Source: a virus
Strand: one strand, 5' to 3'
Virus record (IMG/VR): IMGVR_UViG_3300030107_001410
Location: 1-36,826 of that record
DNA: 36,826 nt
Under the pieces are notes generated by a model. It did no database searches, was not told the DNA's origin, and was given only the letters and a program-made list of their open reading frames with translations. Positions 27,537-36,800 of the stretch are shown here, piece by piece. Each line of letters starts with the position of its first letter. Position 1 is the first letter of the stretch. Both the position numbers and the translations under genes were made by a program.

Positions 27537-28383
27537 TGTTACTGATGAAGTTGTAACTGAAGTCCCAGCAGAGGGCCTACCTAAAGCTGCACCCGCAACA
27601 GAGACAGAAACAACGGAAACCGATTGGCGTAGTTCGTTGCCTGAAGAACTGCGTGATAACGCAACATTGCAAAAATATTCTTCTGTAGAGTCTCTTGCCA
27701 AAGGTTACATAAATGCGTCTTCTATGCTTGGCAAAGACAAATTGTTAAAACCAAATAGTGATGATGAATGGAACGCTTTTTATAATGAAATGGGGCGGCC
27801 AGAAGAGCCAACAGGATATGAGTTTAAAACCCCAGAAACAGATAGCGGGTACGAGGTAGACGGCGAAATGGTAGACAAGTTTCGCTCTGTCGCACACAGT
27901 GCAGGACTTTCAAGCAAACAAGCACAACAGCTATACGAATGGTATACTACTAATTCCGCAGAACAATTTGATTTAGTTGTCTCTAGTGCAGAAACTAAAA
28001 TGGCAGAATCAGAAGCGGCTATGCGAAAAGAATGGGGCAGAGCTTACGATCAGAAAATGGAACAAGCCTTAAGAGCAGTTAGACAGTTTGGCGGTGAACC
28101 ACTAGTAGAAGAACTAAACGAAACGGGTTTTGGCAATAACCCTAACTTAATTAAAGCTTTTGCTATGGCTGGAGAGAAAATTATGGGGGATCAGCAGCTA
28201 GAAGGCGAGGGAACTAATATAATGACCCCCGAACAAATCAAAGAACAAATCGCTGCAATACAGAATGACCCGAGTTTCTACGATGCCGACAACCTAGAAC
28301 GTCCTGCAATGGTTAGAAAAATGCAAACTTTGATGGAAGAACTGCACGGAACAGAACCGGTAGGAGGATACTCAGTTGGATAA
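27526..28383 (+). CDS. Scaffolding protein
   Basis: This 285-residue acidic protein lies between portal and capsid. It starts with a Thr/Glu/Pro-rich disordered arm (1-32), then TDWRSSLPEELRDNATLQKYSSVESLAKGYINASSMLGKDKLLKP (about 32-76), a segment common in podovirus scaffolds, and a helical charged body (about 105-250). The C-terminal part, about 215-275, is helical with MTPEQIKEQIAAIQNDPSFYD. Scaffolds guide prohead assembly around the portal and leave before packaging. The start is preceded by CACAAGGAGTAGAATCA. Position, acidity and motif together give a confident call. Confidence 0.85.
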   Translation: MNTNVTDEVVTEVPAEGLPKAAPATETETTETDWRSSLPEELRDNATLQKYSSVESLAKGYINASSMLGKDKLLKPNSDDEWNAFYNEMGRPEEPTGYEFKTPETDSGYEVDGEMVDKFRSVAHSAGLSSKQAQQLYEWYTTNSAEQFDLVVSSAETKMAESEAAMRKEWGRAYDQKMEQALRAVRQFGGEPLVEELNETGFGNNPNLIKAFAMAGEKIMGDQQLEGEGTNIMTPEQIKEQIAAIQNDPSFYDADNLERPAMVRKMQTLMEELHGTEPVGGYSVG

Positions 28384-28579
28384 AGTAGAAATTAGGTTGA
28401 GAGTTCTGGAAGCAGTAGCGCATCATTGTTCTGCACGAGAATGGAACGATGTTGACATATTAGCAGAGAAGGTTAGAATATTATCTGATTTTGTTTTAGA
28501 TCAACGTAGCATTTCTCCTTTAAAAAAACCTGAAATGCGGAAGCCTGATTTAAAATTAAAGTCCAAGATACCAGCGTAA
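28376..28579 (+). CDS. Small 67-residue protein, unknown
   Basis: The start is a TTG at 28376, preceded by GGAGGATACTCAG, overlapping the scaffold stop by eight bases. The product MDKVEIRLRVLEAVAHHCSA... has one predicted helix pair followed by a basic tail (KKPEMRKPDLKLKSKIPA). Similar short IRLEVLK.VAHH proteins occur near capsid genes in environmental phages to my recollection. Its last bases are part of a hairpin (28563-28589) that encloses the stop codon. Confidence 0.6.
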   Translation: MDKVEIRLRVLEAVAHHCSAREWNDVDILAEKVRILSDFVLDQRSISPLKKPEMRKPDLKLKSKIPA

Positions 28580-28589
28580 GCTGCCTTGG
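28563..28589 (+). promoter_or_regulatory. RNA hairpin with GTAA tetraloop before the capsid gene
   Basis: CCAAG (28563-28567) pairs with CTTGG (28585-28589), and CAGC (28572-28575) pairs with GCTG (28580-28583) around a GTAA loop of the GNRA class. The loop contains the stop codon of the preceding gene. No uridine run follows, so it is not a plain terminator. It may stabilise or mark a processing point for the abundant capsid mRNA. The remaining 90 bases to the capsid start hold no gene. Confidence 0.5.
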
Positions 28590-28678
28590 CATTTCGTCCC
28601 AATTAAGATAGGCCGGGAAACCGATACCCTAGAATAGTGGGTTTAACTCTTGGTGTAACTTTAAATGGAGGGACGGCT

Positions 28679-29563
28679 ATGTCCACTCAGATTACTACTG
28701 CTTTTGTGGAACAGTATTCTGCAAATGTAATGCACCTTTCACAACAGAAGGGTTCACGTCTGCGTAGTTGCGTAGACAGCGAAACTGTCACTGGCAAAAA
28801 TGCTTTTTTTGAGCAAATTGGAACTGTCAGTGCCAGAGAGCGTACCACACGTCATCAGGATACTCCTCAAATGGACACCCCACACGCAAGGCGTCGGGTT
28901 TCTCTTGTGGATTATGATTTCGCTGATCTAATCGACAACGAAGATAGAATTAGGATGCTAATTGATCCTACTTCTCCATATGTCGCTGCGGCTGCAAACG
29001 CAATGGGACGTGCTATTGACTCAGCTATTATAGCTGCTGCTGATGGCACTGCTTTTACTGGCGTTTCAGGTAGCACTTCTACTTCTTATCTTGCAAGTAT
29101 GACCGTTGATGTTCAAGTAGGAGTTTCTCCTGCTGCTGACACGGGCTTAAATGTTGGCAAGCTAAGAGCAGCTAAAGAAAATCTTGATGCAAATGAAGTT
29201 GATCCAGATGCAAAAAGATATGTTGTTCTTAATGCTAAACAACTAAGCAATTTGCTTGCAGAAACAGAAGTTACTAGTTCCGATTTTAATACTGTAAAAG
29301 CTCTGGTTCAGGGCGAGGTAAATGAATTTCTTGGATTTTCATTTGTTCGTACAGAATTGATTGGTGTTGATGGAAACTCAGACCACAAGGTTTTGTATTT
29401 TTCACAACCCGGAATGAAACTTGCTATCGGCTCTAATCCAGTAGCCCGTATTTCTGAACGTGCAGACAAGAATCACGCCACACAGGTTTTTTATTCTATG
29501 AGCATTGGGGCAACCCGCATGGAAGAAAAGCAAGTTGGTTATATTGAATGTGATCCTTCTTGA
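28679..29563 (+). CDS. Major capsid protein
   Basis: The 294-residue protein starts MSTQITTAFVEQYSANVMHL and has the composition of HK97-fold podovirus coats: an N-terminal arm, PHARRRVSLVDYDFADLIDNEDRIRMLIDPTSPYVAAAANAMGRAIDSAIIAAADG (about 72-127, spine helix), and a C-terminal EEKQVGYIECDPS. It follows portal, Bbp19-like and scaffold genes as expected. I chose the ATG at 28679 because GGAGGGACGGCT precedes it; the frame is open to 28637 but that adds only leader. A hairpin lies upstream and a ribosome-binding-site hairpin lies between it and the next gene. It assembles the icosahedral shell. Confidence 0.9.
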   Translation: MSTQITTAFVEQYSANVMHLSQQKGSRLRSCVDSETVTGKNAFFEQIGTVSARERTTRHQDTPQMDTPHARRRVSLVDYDFADLIDNEDRIRMLIDPTSPYVAAAANAMGRAIDSAIIAAADGTAFTGVSGSTSTSYLASMTVDVQVGVSPAADTGLNVGKLRAAKENLDANEVDPDAKRYVVLNAKQLSNLLAETEVTSSDFNTVKALVQGEVNEFLGFSFVRTELIGVDGNSDHKVLYFSQPGMKLAIGSNPVARISERADKNHATQVFYSMSIGATRMEEKQVGYIECDPS

Positions 29564-29567
29564 TCTC

Positions 29568-29585
29568 TAGTCTGAAAGGAGACTA
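29568..29585 (+). promoter_or_regulatory. Hairpin around ribosome-binding site of the capsid-associated gene
   Basis: TAGTCT (29568-29573) pairs with AGACTA (29580-29585), leaving GAAAGG in the loop and putting part of the AAGGAG ribosome-binding sequence in the stem. The ATG follows at 29590. Such a structure can tune translation of the decoration-type protein relative to the capsid protein. The structure is inferred from complementarity by eye. Confidence 0.45.
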
Positions 29586-29589
29586 AATT

Positions 29590-30048
29590 ATGGGTACTGT
29601 ATATTCAGTCCAAAAAACTAAATGGGATCAAAACGTCCCAAAGGACATGATCAAGCCTAACGAATTAGGTGGACGTGTTCGCGTAGCTTACGGCTTATAC
29701 GAAGCCGCAACGGAACAGTCAGACATACATATGTTTAACCTTCCAAACGGCGCTCGTATTCTTTCAGGTGAGCTTGTTCACGATGCTTTAGGTTCTAGCA
29801 CTACTTTGTCAGTAGGTCATGCGGCATACACAGACAGTAGTGGTAGCACAGTGGCGCTTGATGTGGACGAGTACAAAGCTGCTGCTGCATCTACTTCTAT
29901 AACGACAGTAGCTTGTGCAGCAACATCTGCACTTGGGAAAAACAGTGTTGTTGACGCCAACGAAGATGGTATTCCTATAACTGTGTCCCTTGCTGGTGCT
30001 AATGGTGCTGGCACAATCGAGCTTACAATGTTGTATGTTCTCGACTGA
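29590..30048 (+). CDS. Capsid-associated (decoration/cement-like) protein
   Basis: This 152-residue protein (MGTVYSVQKTKWDQNVPKDM...) is beta-rich and Ala/Ser/Thr/Gly-rich, with LGGRVRVAYGLYEAATEQSDIHMFNLPNGARILSGELVHDALGSSTTLSVGHA (about 26-78). The pattern matches my recollection of structural proteins encoded directly behind podovirus capsid genes. The last 60 residues end with GTIELTMLYVLD. It is followed by a strong terminator, so the capsid and this protein share the high-expression transcript. A cement or capsid-surface role is inferred from position. Confidence 0.68.
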   Translation: MGTVYSVQKTKWDQNVPKDMIKPNELGGRVRVAYGLYEAATEQSDIHMFNLPNGARILSGELVHDALGSSTTLSVGHAAYTDSSGSTVALDVDEYKAAAASTSITTVACAATSALGKNSVVDANEDGIPITVSLAGANGAGTIELTMLYVLD

Positions 30049-30058
30049 TTAAAAAGCT

Positions 30059-30089
30059 GGGAGGGGCAAGTGCCTCTCCCTTCTTTTCT
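30059..30089 (+). terminator. Intrinsic terminator after the capsid genes
   Basis: GGGAGGGGC (30059-30067) pairs with GCCTCTCCC (30072-30080) through nine pairs with one G-U, an AAGT loop, and a TTCTTTTCT run (30081-30089). The next gene's ribosome-binding site, TAGGAGAAAGCA, starts right behind it. Partial termination here would lower expression of tail genes relative to the capsid proteins, the arrangement known from T7 around gene 10. Confidence 0.85.
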
Positions 30090-30102
30090 ATAGGAGAAAG
30101 CA

Positions 30103-30684
30103 ATGGCTTCTGAAGTGCAGATATGCAATTTAGCATTAGCTAAAATAGGCGATCAGCAAATAATTTCCTTAACAGAAAACAGTAAAGCAGGGCGTTTATG
30201 CAACCTTGTTTATGAGCCTATGAGAGATGCGGTGTTAAGGTCGCACCCTTGGAACTTTGCAGTAAAGAGAGAAACGCTTGCATTAGATACTACTGCCCCC
30301 GCATACGAATATACCTCAAGGTTTGCATTACCAGTTGATTTTCTGCGTCTTCTTAAAACTAACATGGTAGACACAGCCGCTTTTGTTTTAGAAGGACAAT
30401 ACATTCTGTGTGATGCAGATACTTTAATTATTAAATACATACGGCAAGAAACTGACCCAGAAACATTTGACCAGTTATTTATAGAAACTTTAGCGGCAAG
30501 AATAGCGGCGGAACTAGCTATATCATTAGCAGACAGCCGCACTATGTCGGTAGATTTGTTTAATTTGTATGGAACAAAGCTGTCTGAAGCTAGGACGGTT
30601 GATGCAACAGAAGGAACACCAGACGATATAACCGCAGACACTTGGTTAAACTCCCGTATTAGTTTTGTAGGCACGGGGGCTTAA
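30103..30684 (+). CDS. Tail tubular protein A-like (T7 gp11-like)
   Basis: The 193-residue protein starts MASEVQICNLALAKIGDQQI and contains NLVYEPMRDAVLRSHPWNFAVKR (about 35-57) and FALPVDFLRLLK (about 75-86), the conserved elements of tail tubular protein A/adaptor proteins. It forms the ring that joins the portal to the tail nozzle. The ATG follows TAGGAGAAAGCA, right behind the capsid terminator. The stop is one base before the GTG start of the nozzle protein. Length is as expected. Confidence 0.85.
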   Translation: MASEVQICNLALAKIGDQQIISLTENSKAGRLCNLVYEPMRDAVLRSHPWNFAVKRETLALDTTAPAYEYTSRFALPVDFLRLLKTNMVDTAAFVLEGQYILCDADTLIIKYIRQETDPETFDQLFIETLAARIAAELAISLADSRTMSVDLFNLYGTKLSEARTVDATEGTPDDITADTWLNSRISFVGTGA

Positions 30685-30685
30685 T

Positions 30686-33337
30686 GTGGCGACCGCTGCT
30701 TACCCTATTACAAATTTTACTGCGGGAGAACTCTCGCCTTTATTAGAAGCAAGAGTAGATTTAGCACAATACGGAAACGGCTGTAAAACTTTAGAGAATT
30801 TTCTCGTACACCCTCAAGGTGGAATATACCGCCGTGGTGGCACAAAATACATAGCTTCTGTAAAAACAGCAGCAAAGAAAACTCGTCTAGTACCTTTTGA
30901 GTTTTCAACAACACAAGCGTACATGCTAGAGTTTGGCGAGAACTACATACGAGTTTACAAAGATGGCGGTCAGATTGAAACGGGTTCGCCGTCTGCTCCG
31001 GTTGAAATAACTACTACTTATGCTGAAGCTGAATTGTTTGAATTGCAGTTCGCGCAATCTGCTGACGTCCTTTACATCACTCATTACAACCACGACCCTG
31101 CACAACTTTCAAGAACGTCACACACGGCGTGGACTCTTGCTGCTTCAGTGTTTGAAGATGGGCCGTATTTAGACGAAAATATAACTGCTACTACATTAAC
31201 TCCTTCTGGCACAACAGGAAACATAAACATTACGGCATCGGCTGTAACAGGTATTAACGGAGGCACAGGGTTTGTTGCAGCAGATGTTGGAAGGCTCATA
31301 CGGATAGGACATATTGCGACAGCATGGGCGGCGTCTACGTCTTACACAGTCGGCGCAGTAGCTAGAAATAACGACAGAGTTTACGAATGTTTGAGAGCAG
31401 GAACGTCTGCTGGTTCTGGTGGCCCGTCTTCTACAGGAGACTCTATTGCGGATAACACAGTAACATGGAAATTTATTTCAGAGGGAGGCATACAATATGG
31501 GTATGCTACCGTTTCTTCGATAACTTCTACCACAATAGTAGCCTGTGCTGTGCAAAAAGCGTTTGGTGGGACATCAGGCGAAACATCGTGGAGACTAGGC
31601 GCTTGGTATGAAGGAAACTACCCACGGGCAGTAGCATTTTACGAGCAAAGGTTAATGTATGCAGGGTCTTTGTATCAGCCGCAAACTATATGGGGCAGTA
31701 AGAGTGGAGACTATTATACACATACGCCCGGAAGTTTAGACGATGATGCACTGGTATATACTATTGCTACAGATCAGGTAAACGCTATTTACTGGTTATC
31801 ACCGGGGAAAGTGTTAGCGGTTGGAACAGCAGGAGGCGAGTTTAAAGTAAGCGCCTCGACAAATCAAGAAGCCCTAACACCAACAAATGTCAGAGTAGTA
31901 CGAGAAACAAATTACGGTTCTTCTTACCAAATGCCATTGCGTATTGCCCACGTTGCTTTGTTTGTGCAAAGAGCAGCGAGAAAGTTGCGAGAGTTTGTGT
32001 ATCAATTTGAAACAGATGCGTATGTCAGCCCTGATCTTACTTTACTAGCAGAACACATAACTGAAACAGGCATTACGCAAATGGCTTACCAGCAAGAACC
32101 TGATTCAATAGTTTGGTGTGTTTTAACCGACGGCACTTTAATAGGGTTTACATATCAAAGAGATCAAAAAGTTTTAGCGTGGCACAAGCACATTGTCGGA
32201 GGAGTGTCTGACGCTGCTGGGACACAAGCTAAAGTAGAATCTGTTGCAAGCATCCCCGGTTCTAACAGAGATGAAGTTTATGTAGTTGTAGAGCGACTAG
32301 TAAACGGTGCAACAAAGAGGTATGTCGAGTTGTTATCGCCCGGTTTGCTGGACACAGAAACACAAGAAAATTGTTTTTATGTAGATAGTGGGCTGACACT
32401 TGATTTGCCGCAGACAATAACAAATATAACAAAAGCTGACCCTGTAGTTGTAACATCGGCAAGTCATACAATAGATGACGGTGATTTAGTTGATTTTCGT
32501 GGTATAGCAGGAACTACAGAATTGAACGGAGAAAGACACAGAGCATACGAAAAAACAACGAATACTTTTGAAATAGCTCATGTAGCGGGTAAGAACATTA
32601 CAGCGGTAACAGAAGCTAATCCCGGTTCTGTGACTTGTCCATCGCATGGATTTACAACTGGAGATGAAATAGCATTTTTTGATGTCGGTGGAATGACACA
32701 ATTAGAAGCAAATGGCTTTACAATAACAGTTGTAGATGCTGACACGTTTACTATAGGTGTGGATAGTTCTTCCTACACTACGTTTACATCTGGCGGAACT
32801 GCACACTTAGCAGTAGATGGCTCTGGGTTTACTACATATATTTCGGGTGGCACTGCACGAACAGCAGAAACCGCTATATCTGGTCTTACACACCTTGAGG
32901 GACAAGCTGTTAATGTTTTAGGAAACGGCGCAGTACAGGCGTCTAAAACAGTTTCTAGTGGTGCTATAACTTTAGACACAGCGGCGTCTATTGTCCATGC
33001 AGGGTTAGGGTATACTTCGCAGATGGAAACACAGCGCATTGAAGCTGGCTCACAAGATGGCACAGCGCAAGGCAAAATAAAAAGAATACATGAAGTGATA
33101 CTTAGGCTATATAAATCTTTGGGAGTTGAAGTTGGGAGAACGGACGGAAACATAGACCTTCTTCCGTTTAGGGATAGTTCTGATGAAATGGATAGCGCAC
33201 CAGAATTATTTACAGGTGATAAACGAATTGATTTTGCAGAAGGTTACAATCGTGAGGGAACAGTGTATATTAGACAACAGCAACCACTACCGCTAAGTGT
33301 TCGTGGTATTTTTGCACATTTGAAAACAAACGGGTGA
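30686..33337 (+). CDS. Tail tubular protein B-like nozzle protein
   Basis: This 883-residue protein starts VATAAYPITNFTAGELSP, the typical N-terminus of podovirus tail tubular protein B, followed by LEARVDLAQYGNGCKTLENFLVHPQGGIYRRGGTKYI (about 18-54). The central propeller-like part contains GAWYEGNYPRAVAFYEQRLMYAGS (about 302-325). At about 570-735 there are two repeats of a small beta domain (TSASHTIDDGDLVDFRGIAG... and TCPSHGFTTGDEIAFFDVGG...), each followed by an F-E/T-I strand, and then two copies of a FTSGGTAHLA/YISGGTARTA tail. The domain resembles the FCCH-type insertion annotated in such proteins. Start is GTG, overlapping the previous stop region. It forms the tail tip through which DNA leaves. 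Confidence 0.85.
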   Translation: MATAAYPITNFTAGELSPLLEARVDLAQYGNGCKTLENFLVHPQGGIYRRGGTKYIASVKTAAKKTRLVPFEFSTTQAYMLEFGENYIRVYKDGGQIETGSPSAPVEITTTYAEAELFELQFAQSADVLYITHYNHDPAQLSRTSHTAWTLAASVFEDGPYLDENITATTLTPSGTTGNINITASAVTGINGGTGFVAADVGRLIRIGHIATAWAASTSYTVGAVARNNDRVYECLRAGTSAGSGGPSSTGDSIADNTVTWKFISEGGIQYGYATVSSITSTTIVACAVQKAFGGTSGETSWRLGAWYEGNYPRAVAFYEQRLMYAGSLYQPQTIWGSKSGDYYTHTPGSLDDDALVYTIATDQVNAIYWLSPGKVLAVGTAGGEFKVSASTNQEALTPTNVRVVRETNYGSSYQMPLRIAHVALFVQRAARKLREFVYQFETDAYVSPDLTLLAEHITETGITQMAYQQEPDSIVWCVLTDGTLIGFTYQRDQKVLAWHKHIVGGVSDAAGTQAKVESVASIPGSNRDEVYVVVERLVNGATKRYVELLSPGLLDTETQENCFYVDSGLTLDLPQTITNITKADPVVVTSASHTIDDGDLVDFRGIAGTTELNGERHRAYEKTTNTFEIAHVAGKNITAVTEANPGSVTCPSHGFTTGDEIAFFDVGGMTQLEANGFTITVVDADTFTIGVDSSSYTTFTSGGTAHLAVDGSGFTTYISGGTARTAETAISGLTHLEGQAVNVLGNGAVQASKTVSSGAITLDTAASIVHAGLGYTSQMETQRIEAGSQDGTAQGKIKRIHEVILRLYKSLGVEVGRTDGNIDLLPFRDSSDEMDSAPELFTGDKRIDFAEGYNREGTVYIRQQQPLPLSVRGIFAHLKTNG

Positions 33338-33341
33338 TAAA

Positions 33342-33968
33342 ATGAGTGGACAAACTCTAGCGTTAATGTTGATTTCTAAAGCCGCAGAATCAGTGATGTC
33401 GGGGATGGCGGCTAATGCTGCTGGCAAAGCTAATCAGATAGTAGCTCAACAAAATGCTGCTGTTATGCGACGACAGGCAGAAAACGCTAGAGCTAAAGCT
33501 GCGTTTGACGCAAATATACAACGGAAACAGAGCAGACAGGCTTTAGCACGGGGAAAAGTTGGGTTCTTGAAAGGAGGGGTAGCCCTTACAGGAAGCCCGG
33601 TAGAGGTGTTAGGTGAAGCGGCAGCAGATTTTGAGTTTCAAGCAACGACCACACAATATGGTGGTGAACTGGACGCTAGAACTTTTGAAGACCAAGCAAG
33701 GATGACAGAATATGGAGGCAGGGTAGCTGCATGGAGAGGCAAAAGCCAACAAAGGCAATCTTACGTCAGTGCAGGAGTGTCTTTGTTAGGTGCAGCAGGA
33801 GCATCAGGATATATAAAAAATCCGTTTGCGTCTTCGCCTGTGTTGCCGTCGCGAGCAGTTAGCCCTAATTCGTACTATCCAAGCCTTGCAAAAGGAATAT
33901 CTCAATATCCTCCTAGCATGACAACATTTGCAACAGGTTACGCAACCCCGCTGCAATATATACCGTAG
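33342..33968 (+). CDS. Internal virion protein, T7 gp14-like
   Basis: This 208-residue protein begins MSGQTLALMLISKAAESVMSG and continues with a long Ala/Gln/Arg-rich helix (about 20-105) containing RRQAENARAKAAFDANIQRKQSRQALARGKVGFLKGGVALTGSPVEVLGEAAADFEFQ, a pattern common in the smallest of the three ejection proteins. The C-terminal half has a hydrophobic Gly/Ala/Ser segment (about 143-156) that could enter the outer membrane. The start follows the nozzle stop by four bases, with a weak ribosome-binding site. It would leave the capsid first to form a channel with the next two proteins. Confidence 0.72.
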   Translation: MSGQTLALMLISKAAESVMSGMAANAAGKANQIVAQQNAAVMRRQAENARAKAAFDANIQRKQSRQALARGKVGFLKGGVALTGSPVEVLGEAAADFEFQATTTQYGGELDARTFEDQARMTEYGGRVAAWRGKSQQRQSYVSAGVSLLGAAGASGYIKNPFASSPVLPSRAVSPNSYYPSLAKGISQYPPSMTTFATGYATPLQYIP

Positions 33969-33977
33969 GTAGATAAT

Positions 33978-36800
33978 ATGCCCAGAATAACATTTCCAGA
34001 CACCACTCCTTCTTTTAGAGGGCCAGCGCAACGAAGCACTGTTCTAAACCGTACACAGTTTGGAAGAGCAGATTTTGGGTCAGGAGCTATAGGAAGTGCC
34101 ATAAAAGATGTTGCTAATGTTTACCAAACTGTTCAAAAGCAACAAAAAATAGCAGAGGATACTAAAAATACAATCTGGGCAAACAAAACACAAGCTCAAT
34201 TTAAAAATGATTTGATAACAGAAACGAAGGACTTAGAAGCTACTGCAAGCGAAGGTGCAGAAGGCCATGTAGAAAATTACAGAGCAATGGTAAATAAAAA
34301 AATGGAAGATATTTTGGCTGTTGCGCCTACAGCAGATGTAAGAAATGCGTTAGAAGCTAAATTAATGAGTGCAAGCGCACCATTTTTAGGACGTGCAGTA
34401 TCGTTTCAAGCGGTGGAAACAGGGAACAAAATTGCAAAAGATGTAGATGAGACGTCAGATTTACACGCAAATTCGGCTTTGTCGATAGGCACTTATGAGC
34501 AATGGGACAGGAGTCTAGATGCAGTGCAAGGCGACGTTTCAGCAATCAACAACCCTAATTTTAGCTCGAAACAGAGAGAAGCATTGTTAGAAGAACAAAG
34601 TGAAAAAGTAAGTTTTTTTGCAGCAAAAGGCATTATATCAAACGCAACAAGTCCAGAAGAAGCACAAGAAATTATAGACGAAATAAACAAAAAAGGAAGC
34701 GTTTATGCAACTCGCTTAAATAGTAAAGATTTTCTTACTGTACGAACAGCGGCAGAAGCAAGGAAATCACAATTGGAAACAAAAGAGGAAGCAGAATATT
34801 CTAAAAATAGAGCAGAACAATCTGTGGAATTAACAATACAAACCCTAGATGCGTTAGATAAATACGATAGAGGAGATTTGAGCGAAGAAGAATTAGATAA
34901 TATGTATAAAGATATAAGAGATCAGGAAGACCCGTTGCCGGGTACAGCAGGATTGTTACGGTCAATATCTACCCGAAGAAAAGCTGCTTACAAGATCGAA
35001 CAAAAACTTATTACAGACGCTAACAATTCAGAGTATGCGTGGGACATGAGCAAGATTAAATTGTCTGCATCGGTAGGGGGAACAAGTCTTGAAAAGCTGG
35101 CTCAGTTAAAGGCAGATGGTAGATTTAAAAAACCAGAAGATTACGAAAACGCAGTAAAAGCAGCGCAAGCGTACAATAAAAAACAAGATGCTCTACGAAG
35201 AGGCGATTTAAAAACGTCAGAACAAGCGCAACTTGAAATTGAAGAAATTGCAGCAGAAGCAGAAAAGCTAGAACGAGATTATAGAGAATTACAAGCAATA
35301 AGGGAGGCTGGATTTGGCCTTATGACGGAGGCAGAAATACGAGCTTTTGGGTTCAACCCATCTAGGCTAGACAAAGCTCTGAAAGCAAAAGCGCGATTTG
35401 ATAGAAGTTCAAAAAAGGAACAAGAGAAGGCACAGAAATTAATAAATGCATGGCAGTTTCAAGATTTAAAAAAAGCAACAAGCGAAGCAACACAGCCAGA
35501 AGAATTTGCAAAAATTCGGACAATATTAGATGAAATGAGAAAGGACGGGAGAATCACTCCTGATAATTATGGTACAATAGACAATCTTTTGTCTAAACAG
35601 ACATTGGAACAAAAAGAAAAGGCAGGATATTTCCAGTCTTTTGTGAAAACCTATACGAGTGACGCAGTACTCGATCCACAAATAAGTGGGAAAGAACTAA
35701 AATATTTTGACGAATGGTACAAAGAAGTAGCATCTGGGATTTTTACACTTGCAAGTGAAGAAGCGCAAAGCAATCCACAAATGGCAGATCAAATTATGCG
35801 GGATGCTCTTAATAAAACAGTAAATATAATTAAAAGAACAGGGATTGTGCCTAGTTCTGTACAGGCTGAAATACGGAAAGGATTGCGTTCTTTTGATCCA
35901 GACACAGTTTTGCAATCAGCAGAACACATGGTCAGGATACATTCAGCGTCACCAGCGTTAGCAAATGTATTTGACGAAGAAGAATTTTCAATAGGAAATG
36001 AAATAATACGTCATGTCGAAAACAATGTGCCGCCAGAAGAGGCACTTAGAAGGACTATGGACGGACGAAGCCCCGAAAATGCAGAACAAAGAAAATCACG
36101 CAGGAAGGCGTTTAACAACGAATACAAGGAAGATAAGATTGTATCTAAATTAAAAGAGTTTATTGATGATGACCCGGTATGGGATGTTAATACAATGACT
36201 TATGCGGAAATGCCGCAAGATTTTATTGATACATATACCAGACTTGCAAGGGAGGAGTATGCACGAACAGGGAATATGCAAATAGCACACGACAGCGCAT
36301 ACCGAATTATGAAAGGAGGTTGGGGAGTCACATACATTGGGGGCGAGCCAAGATTTGAAAAACAACCTCCTGAATTAATGTACGCAGTTGGCAATTTGTC
36401 AGCAGAAGAAAACAGTGAATGGATTAAAGAACAATTGCTTAGAGAATTAACTACTAATGCAATGTATAACAAAAACCTTGGTGATCGCATAATATTAAAA
36501 CCTCATCCTTCAATTATGAACGGCAAAAAACCAGCTTATGTGGTTAGCATTATCGGCAAAGACGGCAAACTAGAAGTTGTTGAAGGTGCTTTTATTCCAA
36601 ACTATTCAACTTCTCCTTACAAGAAAAGGTTGGATTTAGAAGTAGAGAAAAAAGGATTAATCGCACGAAGGCGCATGGGCCTAGGGATAGTTAGAGAAGC
36701 ATTATTGCCTTATGCTAAAGCTGCGGTTGATTTGCAAAGAATAACTAGTGACGCTCCGTTTATAGGAACGCCAGATATTAATGAAGAAGCGATACCATAA
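33978..36800 (+). CDS. Large internal virion protein, T7 gp15-like by position
   Basis: This 940-residue protein is overwhelmingly helical and charged (Lys, Glu, Ala, Gln, Asp). It starts with a disordered arm (MPRITFPDTTPSFRGPAQRS), then a helical region with QTVQKQQKIAEDTKNTIWANKTQAQFKND (about 48-78), long coiled-coil-like stretches (about 255-300 and 395-440) and a more globular C-terminus (about 760-930). It lies between the gp14-like and gp16-like proteins, so it is likely the middle component of the ejection complex. No enzymatic motif was found. Its end overlaps the gene at window position 73 across the circular junction (TAATG). Confidence 0.72.
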   Translation: MPRITFPDTTPSFRGPAQRSTVLNRTQFGRADFGSGAIGSAIKDVANVYQTVQKQQKIAEDTKNTIWANKTQAQFKNDLITETKDLEATASEGAEGHVENYRAMVNKKMEDILAVAPTADVRNALEAKLMSASAPFLGRAVSFQAVETGNKIAKDVDETSDLHANSALSIGTYEQWDRSLDAVQGDVSAINNPNFSSKQREALLEEQSEKVSFFAAKGIISNATSPEEAQEIIDEINKKGSVYATRLNSKDFLTVRTAAEARKSQLETKEEAEYSKNRAEQSVELTIQTLDALDKYDRGDLSEEELDNMYKDIRDQEDPLPGTAGLLRSISTRRKAAYKIEQKLITDANNSEYAWDMSKIKLSASVGGTSLEKLAQLKADGRFKKPEDYENAVKAAQAYNKKQDALRRGDLKTSEQAQLEIEEIAAEAEKLERDYRELQAIREAGFGLMTEAEIRAFGFNPSRLDKALKAKARFDRSSKKEQEKAQKLINAWQFQDLKKATSEATQPEEFAKIRTILDEMRKDGRITPDNYGTIDNLLSKQTLEQKEKAGYFQSFVKTYTSDAVLDPQISGKELKYFDEWYKEVASGIFTLASEEAQSNPQMADQIMRDALNKTVNIIKRTGIVPSSVQAEIRKGLRSFDPDTVLQSAEHMVRIHSASPALANVFDEEEFSIGNEIIRHVENNVPPEEALRRTMDGRSPENAEQRKSRRKAFNNEYKEDKIVSKLKEFIDDDPVWDVNTMTYAEMPQDFIDTYTRLAREEYARTGNMQIAHDSAYRIMKGGWGVTYIGGEPRFEKQPPELMYAVGNLSAEENSEWIKEQLLRELTTNAMYNKNLGDRIILKPHPSIMNGKKPAYVVSIIGKDGKLEVVEGAFIPNYSTSPYKKRLDLEVEKKGLIARRRMGLGIVREALLPYAKAAVDLQRITSDAPFIGTPDINEEAIP

